This document shows positions 1 through 9,400 of a DNA stretch of 12,050 bases, piece by piece. The number at the start of each line of letters is the position of its first letter. Position 1 is the first letter of the stretch. The notes under the pieces were generated by a model. It saw nothing but the letters and a program-made list of their open reading frames with translations, made no database searches and was not told where the DNA came from. Source of the stretch: Baffinella frigidus. Its lineage: Eukaryota > Cryptophyceae > Cryptomonadales > Baffinellaceae. The stretch lies in the NCBI GenBank assembly GCA_026770585.1, contig MU646529.1, forward strand, positions 196,357-208,406. The letters run 5' to 3'. The translations under genes and the position numbers were made by a program.

Positions 1-69
1 GGTAACGGCCGTGCTGGTCAACCGGTAACGGCCGTGCTGGTCAACCGGTAACGGCCGTGCTGGTCAACC
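1..69. repeat. 23-bp tandem repeat, three identical copies
   Basis: Three perfect copies of a 23-bp unit starting GGTAACGGCCGTGCTGG occupy 1-23, 24-46 and 47-69; the array begins at the window edge and may be longer. The first 14 bases recur inverted at about 121-134. It lies in the intron after exon Q. Confidence 0.95.
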
Positions 70-299
70 GTATGGTAGCAGGGCCCGTATGGTAGCATGG
101 TAGCAGTGCCCGTTCGACATGCACGGCCGTTACCTGGTGTCATAGCATGCAGTTGTAAAGAGGTGTTGATCCTACCGGCTGTAAAATGGGGGGTTCTAGG
201 GCTTGGGGTGTGGGGGCGTACAATGCACAAGCTAGAGAAAATCGATACGCTCGAGCGAGCAAAACGCGCGCTGGCGTCATGCGGACTGAAGTGACATAC
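70..299. other. Intron DNA after exon Q
   Basis: Contains short repeats of GTATGGTAGCA (72-105) and the inverted fragment of the 23-bp repeat. I see no convincing further exon, although small open frames exist on both strands. Confidence 0.5.
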
Positions 300-421
300 C
301 TCCCCGTCGACGCCACTCCCTCCGGAGGAGGAGCGCAGCAGCATCGTCGCCAGCAGCCTTCGCTCCAGCTCTTTCCGCCCCATGGCCCGCGGCGCCCCCC
401 CCCCCAGCGGCACCGTGGCGG
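300..421 (-). CDS. Exon Q of the EF-hand gene (end of residue 509 to residue 549)
   Basis: Acceptor GCCGCACCCAG, donor GGGGAG/GTATGT (strong), 122 nt, phase 1 to 0. The split codon with exon A is GCC (Ala). A Gly/Pro linker is followed by the helix RKELERRLLATMLLRSSSGG and then SGVDGE, the start of the next EF-like unit. This is the last exon visible; the reading frame is still open at the donor. An 11-base C run (395-405) is a possible sequencing weak point, but the count given keeps frame. Confidence 0.75.
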
Positions 422-3400
422 CTGGGTGCGGCGCGGCGGCGGAGCCGTGCGGCAGGGGCGAGGTTGTGGAAGCGTGGGGTGCGCGGAACGAGTCGAGCAT
501 TGCGCGCCCGCGCTCGGCCACCGCTGCGGGAGGGCGGGGGGCGTTACTTCTTTGGTCGTCTTACTCCTCGGGAGCGTTTCCCGGATTCTCCGCCGGGCAT
601 TTGACGATATGTTATCTTATTCGGTAATTAACCATAGGTATCCCGTATGCTCCGACACCGCTGCGGGCGGGCGGGCGGGAGGCGTTACGTGGGTATTGTT
701 TGATACCAAAGAATATATGACGTATTTGATAAACAAAACTACGCGAGGCGTTACTTCTCGGGCCAGCTTACTTATCGGGAGCGTTTTTCGGATGCTCCGC
801 CAAACTCGCCAACGGATTGCGTCGAGGGTGTGGGGTGGAGGATTTCCCGCCGAAATGGAAGATGGTTTGAAGTGGAGGGTTCAGCGTTCAAGGTGCAGGA
901 AAGATGTAATGTCCGGGTTTGAATGTTTGGGTGCTGGGATACATGAGGAGGCACCTGCGGCCAGGCGCCCTGACGCCTTAAGCCTTTGGTGTTGGGGGAA
1001 CAGGCGGTGCGTGGAAATATTTGGAGCGCAGGTTCGGGATTGGATATTCGGGGTTTGGGGTGCAAGGCACCGGCGGCCAGGCGTGGAGTATTTGTGGGTC
1101 GCAACCGCGCGGCATGGGGAGATCGCGCGGCATCCCACACAGCGGGCTACAAAGGATTTTTCGGCCCAAATCGGGCCGCCTTCCTGTTACCTTATCCGTA
1201 GGAACCCCCCCTATGTCGCTACGGATTGCCTACCGTAGGGTCCTAGGTCTTATCGCCCAAGGGGTATTCAAAATCCCTTCGAAGTCCTCTGTGTGGCGGG
1301 CCGCATTTGATCCAGGCGTGGCATCCGTCAATGAATATCTCTCCCTTGGGGTTTGGGGTGCAGGCAAAGGCACCTGCGGCCAGGCGGCCGGAGGCCATGC
1401 GCCACATGAAGCCCTCCAGCGAGATCTCGGAGTTCCCCGGCGCCTCCCAGTGCAGCTCTGAGATCACTTTGGTCACCGCGCTTGGGTCCTGGCGGGGGGT
1501 CAGCGTTGAGGGGTCGTTCAGAGTGTTGACGGACCATTCGAGGCTGACTGTTTTACGATCGCGTCCAGGATTTGTATGGGATTGCGCCCAGGATTTGTAT
1601 GGGAAGTGTTAACGTTCAGTACGAGATTCCCTTCGCGTCCTGGCGGGGGGTGAGAACTGATTTCACGCCACGAAACGAATGCAGCAATGATGGACCACAG
1701 AGAGCCCTAGAGCTCCCACATGAAACACAGGAGTTCTTTAATTGCGGTTGGGGGTCGGAGTTCCCCGGCGCGTCCTAGTGCAGCTCTGAGATCACCTTGC
1801 TCACCGCGTTCGGGTCCTGGCGTGGGAAGAGAGCGGGTTTCGCATCTTTTGACCACGAAAACCATCAAACAATGCCAAAATTTCGACGCTCGCATCCTGG
1901 GTTTTAGTCCTCTCCCAGTGCAGCTCTGAGACCACCTTCGTCACCGTGCTCGGGTCCTGGCATGGGGTTAGCTCTGATGGGTCGTTCAGAGTGTTGCGGG
2001 ACCATTCGAGGTTTGGGGTTCAGGGTTTAGGGTTTAGAGTTTAGGGTTTAGGGTTTAGGGTTCAGGGTTCAGGGTTTAGGGTTTAGGGTTTGGGGATTGG
2101 GGTTCGGGATTTGTGGTCTAGGGTTTAGGGTTTGGGACAGTACCTGGAGGCCGGGGAGCTTGAGAGAGAGGATTCCTGCTCGAAACTCAGCGACCGAGAG
2201 CTTGCCGTCGAATGAGAGGTCAAACGACCAGAACCGTTCCGCGATCTGCAAAACGCGAGACGGTTGACTGAACCTGGCGCGAGTTGTACCGGGACGAGAC
2301 GGGGTTTGTACCAGGAACAGCAAGAATTAGTCAACAGTCGGAACTCAGCCACTGAGAGCTTCCCGGTGAAGGAGAGGTCAAATGACCAGAACCGTTCCGC
2401 GATCTGCACACGCGGCACGTGCAAGAGCTGACTGAACCGGGTACGAAATCCTTCCTCACAGTCACGAAAGGATGATCGCTCCGCAATGTGAAAACGTAGA
2501 GGAGGCTCAGGCATTCAGCGGAGGCGGCGTGCTAGCCGGTCTACGGATCAAACTGGTCAAGGAGAAGCAGGCTGCATGGCCACCGTGCATGATAGAGAGC
2601 GGTGGGTACGGCCTATCCATCCCGAGACAGGCCTATCTATCCCGAGGCGGGCCAATCCATCCCGAGGCGGGCCCATCCGTCCCGAGGCGGGCCCATCCAT
2701 CCCGAGACGGGCGTATCTATCACGAGGCGGGCCCATATATCCCGAGGCGGGCCTATCTATCCCCAACATTAGAGGGTGGGTACGTGTTGCCACGAAGCCT
2801 CAATCGCCTTCCACGCCGCACACGCCATAACGCACATCCAGAACAAACACTCCAGTACAAAAAGGCCAAAAAAATGCTTTTCTGGCGAGCCCAGTGTTAC
2901 GCAGGCAGAGCTAGAGGATGGGCAACAAAAGCATGAGTTCCCACGACGCCATAAACGCCGTCCGCCTCAGAATCGTGGCCCTAAACCCTAAACCCTAAAC
3001 AGTGAACACCACGCTAAATCCAGGAGAAGAGAGATGAGAGATCGGTTGGTAATGAGATATCGGTGGGTGCTGAGAGATCCGTGGGTAATGAGATATCGGT
3101 GGGTAATGAAATAGCGGTGGGTAATGAGAGAGCGGCGGGTACGTGTTCCCACGAAGCTTCGAGCGCCTTCCACGCCGCATAGGCTCGCGCGTCCCACCGG
3201 ACGTGATCCGGGACGAGGTGTGTCCGACACGTCAGCAGGTCGTCGTAGACGCACTCGGGGGAGCGGGCCGCGTCGGATCTGGTGACGAAGCGCAGGAGGA
3301 GAATCGCTTCTTGCGTGCTCAGCCCCACCTGCAAACGGTTTGGAGTTGCGTCAGCAACTGCTTTGCGCTTTACAAAAAAAATCCTTCACTAAATGATTCC

Positions 3401-6400
3401 TTTAAAGACCTGCTTTGTCAGCACCGGATGAAGCCAGAGGACACGCGAGAGGAGAAATCATGTACGAAAAACAATGTGAATTCAACGATGTCCAGAAGGG
3501 GGTCGCAAATGGGCGGCTGGATGAGAGAGGCAGGCGATTTCCTGGAGAGAGCATAAAAAAATCGTGGACAAGACCTGGAGAGGAACAAAAACTCGTGTTT
3601 TGGAGAGAAATAAACAAAAACTTGTGGGCAAGAATACCTCGGGGTGGACGAGGGCGGCCTGGACTTGCGGCCAGGAGAGCCGCCCGTTGCGTCGCCGGTC
3701 TGCTCGTCTGCTTCCGGGTTCCGGGTTCAGGTGTCAGTGTGTAGGGTGGATGGGTTAGCTTTTAGTGTTGTCACATCCTCAGATCTCTTCCTATTAAAAT
3801 ATCGTTTCCTAACAAAAGTGAGCTCTTCTCCTAAGAAAATTCCTATGGGTTCCGAAGTGACGGTGCACAGAGCACCGCAGCAGATGTGTGAGACACATAA
3901 CCCGCGTGCAGCCGCCGTCGAGAGACGTGACTTAGGGCCAGGAGAGCCGCCCGTTACGTCGCCGGTCTGCTCGTCTGCTAGAGTTACGGGTTTAGAGTTC
4001 AGGATTTGCCGTGACTCCACACCACACACTTGCGGAGATGGCAAGGCACGCTCCCGGAAACATCCCGCGAGCAATCCCAAAGAGAATCTCCCTCTCTGTG
4101 GAGGAGGCGAGTGTTTAGTGTACATGATTTCTCAAGGGAGAGCCGCCCGGTGCGCCGCCGGTCTGTCCGTCTGCTTCCGGGTTATGGTTTAGGCTGTACC
4201 AGCTCTGTCCCACAATGATTTGGGCCCCTCATCAATTCGCCCCCCCCCCATTTCACACGTGAATTTCCAGGGGGATGTGACAAAATTTACATTTGGAAAT
4301 TGGGGGGGGGGGGGGGGGGGCGAATTGATGAGGAGCCCAAATCAAGTGGGACAGAGCTAGGTGTAGGGTTTGCGGCGGGGGACGTCGTCTTTGCCGGCGA
4401 AGATAACTCACTCCAGAGGGAAACGTCAACTCTTTCACTGGACTCTGTGATCACTTGAGAATGCTGGAGGATTCAGAGAACACGTCTGTCCCACAAACAG
4501 CTACCCCCCCAGCCCTCCCCCCCAAACCTTTTCCAGGTTCGTTCTCGGGCGGGCCGGTGGGAGAGAACGCTGCCGCGCCGCACGACGGCCGTGCAGTCGC
4601 AGCAGCACATCCCGATCCAGTTTCCGAGCCCTCAAAGAACGAGAGGGGACCCGGACAATTTGCGGACAAGAATATTTATCAACTTATTTGTCAACTTATG
4701 ACGATCGGGTCAATGCCCAATCCTTAAGTCACCTCATGACAATCGGGTAAAGGGTAAAGGACTGCCCAGTCGGGTAGAAACTCCGGATCCTCTTGATAAA
4801 TGTATCAACAGTGCCAGACCGACCAAAACCTCCTTAGGTTACATGTGGGGTTTTAAATATTTGTACCAGGATAGGGTGTCCCAACCTCGTGACTGTGCAA
4901 TACATGCAGAGTTACGTGACCAATCAACGAAAGTTACTACACAAATGCCCACTTTTAAAAGCATATTGGTTTTAAATAGGCTCCTCTAGCGTTCTCGTGT
5001 GGGAAGGGGGTGTGTGGGACGGGAGGCATGCCTGAACGAGCGCATCGCCGCGAGGCTCCTCTGTGCCATTTTTCCTGGGTGTAGAGTTCAGGGCTCAGGG
5101 TCTGGGGTTTGGGGTTGAGAGTTGAGGGCAAACGGTGAAGGGCGTCGGGTTTAGGGTGTATGCAAGGTTCCGTCGTGCGGCCAGCTTGTTTCTCTGAGGT
5201 CTCAAGTGACGTTCTCTCACGCAGGTACAACTATGGGGATTTGTGCTGGCGGTACGCGGCTGCTACGATCAAAGGTCGTGTCCAACAGGTACCCGTGATC
5301 GACTCGCATCCTGTCTGAGTGCGCTTCCTGCGTGGGAGACTCTTCCGAACGCGCACTCAGAAGAGTGCGAGTCGATCACGGGTACCTCACAGACCGCACG
5401 GCACCTGAACTATTGGACCACTCATCTACAGGCGTGCAAGTAATAAAGAAAGACACAGAAGAGGAAGAGGACAGCACAGACCTTTGATCGCAATTTCATC
5501 ATGGACCTTTGATCGCAATGTCCCTATCTATCTCGCAGGAAGAACACTCATACACGTCCCGCATCAATCACGTGGACTGTCGAATCACTCAACTCAAGGC
5601 TCGAGATAAATAACGAAGAAGACAGAACATACCTTTGATCGTAGCAGCCGCATACCGCCAGCACAAGTCCTCATAGTTGTATTCTGCGGGAGAATGCGCG
5701 GGGTCGGGAGAGGTGGATCTCTTGAGCCGTGCCCCCCCACCCGCCGCCGCCGATCGTAGGTCCTGGTTTAGGGTTAAGGGTTAGGGTTTAGGGTTAGGGT
5801 TTAAGGTTTGGGGTTGGGGCGAGTCTAGCAAAGGTAAATAGCTTCCGATCGCTTCCGATCGCTGAGGTGCGGGAACCGTTTGGTGTTAGGAACAGAACAC
5901 CGGGTGCCGCGGGGCACAGGTCCGGCGAGAAAAGGTCCGGTAGTACATTTAGTATCGTAAAGTCCTTTAGGCCACGTTCGAATGACTTACTTCTTCTAAC
6001 CTGATGCACAAATCAAATCAAATCAAACCAAACCAGGGGGAAAACCACGATTTGCGTCTAAATCCAATCAAATAGGAGGCTGGATACCTGATGCACGAAC
6101 GAGCGCATCGCCGGCGTGAAATTCAGCGCCGTAGAATGCAGCGCCGCCTCCAGTTCCGCCTGCGAAACACTCCCGACCCCCCCTGGATCGCGCGAGGCCA
6201 CCTCGTGATAAAGCGGCTCCCATTTCCGCCGGACCTGTGCACCCCCGAAACTGTCAGCCAAACCGGATATGTGGTGCACGTGCGCCACCCCCGAAACCGA
6301 CAGCCAAACCGCGTGCGGTTTTGGATACACCGGGCAGGGCGTGAACGAGGAACCCGGCTGATTGAAGTCACCCGTAGCAGGGCTGTGGTTGGTCAACAGG

Positions 6401-9400
6401 GCCCTGCTGCGTTACACGTCGCGGGAGGGTTACACACCAGACCCGACATCAGGTTAACAATACACCCCGCCCACACGGTGGGCTATGAGGGTTTCGTTGG
6501 GGCTGGAGTTGAGGGTGTAACGTGCCCAATTTGCATAAGAAAAATCCTGAAAGTTGGTTGTCTTCAGGCAAGTTGACTCCTGATGAAAGGTTCGTAGTCC
6601 ACCGTGTGGACCCTGCACCCTAAACCAAAGTGTACCTGCACACCTCAATATGACGCGCTCGGAAGTTGATTACCGAGTTTTGTGGTGCATACCCGTCAAC
6701 ATTTGGTGACTTTTGGCATCAATTTTATGACTTTTGGCGTACGGGTGCACCTGCTGCTCGACGACGAACGTCCCGCCCGCGAAGTTCGCGGCGAAGGCCT
6801 GGTAGAGGGTGTGGGGTTTAGGGTTTAGGGTTGAGGGTTAGGGTTAGGGTTGAGGGTGTAGAATGTAGGGTGTAGGGTGTAGGGTGTAGGGTGTAGGGTG
6901 TAGGGTGTAGGGTGTAGGGTGTATGGTGTAGGGTGTAGGGTGCGGGGGTTGGGGGGTGGGGTTTCGGGTTTCGGGTGTAGGGTTCCGTGTTCCGTGTTCC
7001 GTGTTCCGTGTTCCGTGTTCCGTGTTCCGTGTTCCGTGTTCCGTGTTCCTTGTTCCGTGTTTCAGATGTCCAGTTTCGTGTTTCGTGTTTCGGGGTGCGG
7101 CTGATGCCTGGTAGTCGACGAGGAGCTCGCCGCGCGCGTTCTTGAGCAGCTCCCCGTCCCGCACTGCGAAGCAATCCCGCCCCTGCAAGAGAGTGTCATA
7201 TGTGACACTTTGGTAGTCGCTGTTGCTCCCATCAAAATGTCTAGATATGATTGTTTTTCAAGGAACGTTTTTTTTCCAGGCACTGAGGCCCCATATGGGG
7301 GGTTACTCTGAGGAATTTCAATAGGCGCTGAGGGTAATACATAAAATGAAGAGCATGCGGGATCAGGGTGGGGCGCACCAGTTTGGTGAGGTACTCGGCC
7401 GATAATAGACCGGGGTGCTCGACAGCGGGACGTGTTCACTTCTATGCACGTTCCGTGCAAGAACGTGTGTGGTGTACACATTCACAAGCAGAACCAGAGG
7501 GTACATCAGGGATTTTCAGGGTGGGACGCGGACCAGTTTGGTGAGGTACTCGGCCGCAGTGCCAGCGTAGACCGGCGGTTCGTCTGCCACCAGCAGCACC
7601 GCTTTAGCACACAGCGCACCATCTGGCGGTGTGTAAAGTCACTCCGGTCATCCTACACGGGGTAGTATGCCCGACGCCACGCAGAGGAACGACCAGGGAC
7701 ACTTGAGCCATTGGAAGCCGTGAGCCGCCACTTGAGCCGTTGGCGAGATGCTTTAGGTGTAGGTTCAGGGTTTAGGGTTGAGGGTTTAGGGGTTAGGGTT
7801 TAGGGTTCAGGGTCCAGGGTTCATTGTTGATGGTTCAGGGTTCACGATCGAGGTGTGTCAGACCTGGTGCAGCGTCCACCCCCTCAAGGTCTGCATAACC
7901 AAGCACCCCTTACAAACACTCCTGTGAAAAAAATCCCCAAGATCCCACAATACCGCAAACGCACGTTCAAAGACAAAGTTTTCCTGGATAATGACGTTGG
8001 AAAGGAGTCCAGGGCTGAACGCTTTTCAAAGGAACCTGGGGCAGCGTCCCCCCCCTCGAGGTCAGCGTCCTCAAGCACCCCTTCCAAGCACTCCTTGAAC
8101 CTCTCCAGCGGCAGCAGCCCCGTCTGCCGGGGAAAAGCGAGGGTTATTAAGTTGACACGGCGAGGGTAATTAAGTTGACAAGGCGGGGGTTATTAAGTTG
8201 ACATTCAAGAACGCTTCCCAGGGTTGCTAAGTTGACATACACGACCGCTTCCCAGGTTTTATTAAGTTGATATACTCGACCGCGTTGATTAAGTTGACAT
8301 ACACAACCGCGTTAAGTTGACATCCACGCCAGGGGGAGAGGTGGGGCGAGACCTGCCCGTCCGCTGACGGCGGGGAGGATGTGGTCGCGTCCTGGGGTGT
8401 TGGGGTTTGAGTGTTAGGGTTTGGGTTTGAGGTGTTGGGATTTGGGGTTTGGGGTTTAGGGTTTAGGGTTTAGGGTTTACGGTTTAGGGCTTAGGGTTTA
8501 GGGTTTAGGGTTTAGGGTTTAGGGTTTAGGGTTTAGGGTTTAGGGTTTGAGGTTTAGGGTATAGGGTTGAGGGTTTAGGGATCAGACTTTAGGTTTGAGG
8601 GTTGAGGGTTTATGGTTTATGGTTTAGGGGGTCAGTTTACCTTGGGCACGTCCGAATCAGACGCAAGGCGCTCTGGCTTGGTACCCACCCCGATCTCGCG
8701 CTCCTTCTCCCTGCAGATGCGCAGCAGCGAAAACCACGCCTATGTGTGCGGGGGGTCGCATCAACTTTTGCCGCGGGGTGTTTCAGCTTTGGGATGTCAT
8801 GCCATGCACAACTACACTACACGTAAAACGTAAAGCTGTCAAAGAGGGTTTCGAGCGGTGTATGCATCTGCTGGCCACACCAAAACAATAATAAAATGCC
8901 AAACGTCAAGTACAAAACTGTCAAGTTTTTTTAAAAATGATTATTTCCGTTGCCTACAGATGAGAAAACCGCTCTACAAGAGGCGGCGCGCGTTGAGCTC
9001 GGCGTGCCCGTCACACAACTACACTATATGCACAAAACTACATTGCACAACTTCAGGAAATAAACATGTAGAATCGTGGGTCTCGCGTCTCAAAGCGGGG
9101 GCTAACCTCGCGCATCAACCGGCGAGCGTTGAGCTCGGCGCGCCCATCGAGAAAGAATGGTCCACACGCCCCCACTGCCCCCTCGCGGATCCTATCAACA
9201 CGTATATATATCTACAGTATGTACACAACTCCACGATATGTATACAACTACACTACATGTACACAACTACACTGCAAAACTTCAGTATATGAACACGTAG
9301 AAGCGGGGGTCTGGAGTCGGCGGGAGCTAACCTCGCGCATGAGTCGGCGAGCGTTGAGCTCGGCTCTTCCATCGAGGAAGAAGGGTCCGCACGCCCCCGC

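Noticed and set aside
186-1238. A 350-codon plus-strand open frame
   Set aside because: It runs through the antisense of exon Q and through duplicated intron DNA, has Gly/Arg-rich composition and no recognisable domain. The minus-strand exon model explains the region better.
2472-2936. Plus-strand open frame rich in Pro/Arg/Gly
   Set aside because: Most of it is the 20-bp minisatellite, and it is open in more than one frame.
5633-5683. A 51-nt version of exon O starting at the inner CCCGCAG
   Set aside because: Its phase 1 start does not follow exon E (phase 0). Kept only as a possible alternative.
6818-7188. Minus-strand proteins with HGTRNTE and PYTLH repeats
   Set aside because: They are translations of 7-bp tandem arrays in all frames (21 bp = 7 codons); only exon G at the end is real.
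8140-8325. CRISPR-like array (short repeats with spacers)
   Set aside because: Repeats are only about 11 bp, spacers are irregular and partly repeated, and the locus is a eukaryotic intron.
8395-8640. A chromosome end (telomere)
   Set aside because: The heptamers are degenerate, internal and flanked by exons on both sides, so this is interstitial repeat in an intron.
8641-8710. A shorter exon K using the TCTGCAG acceptor
   Set aside because: It would start in phase 2 while exon L ends in phase 0; extending to ACACATAG restores frame and adds a good helix.
8981-9021. The most distal exon L copy as a 41-nt exon bridging exon L to the short exon K
   Set aside because: A TAG-containing acceptor and a GTAGAG donor make the phases work, but the copy is decayed and the longer exon K needs no such bridge.
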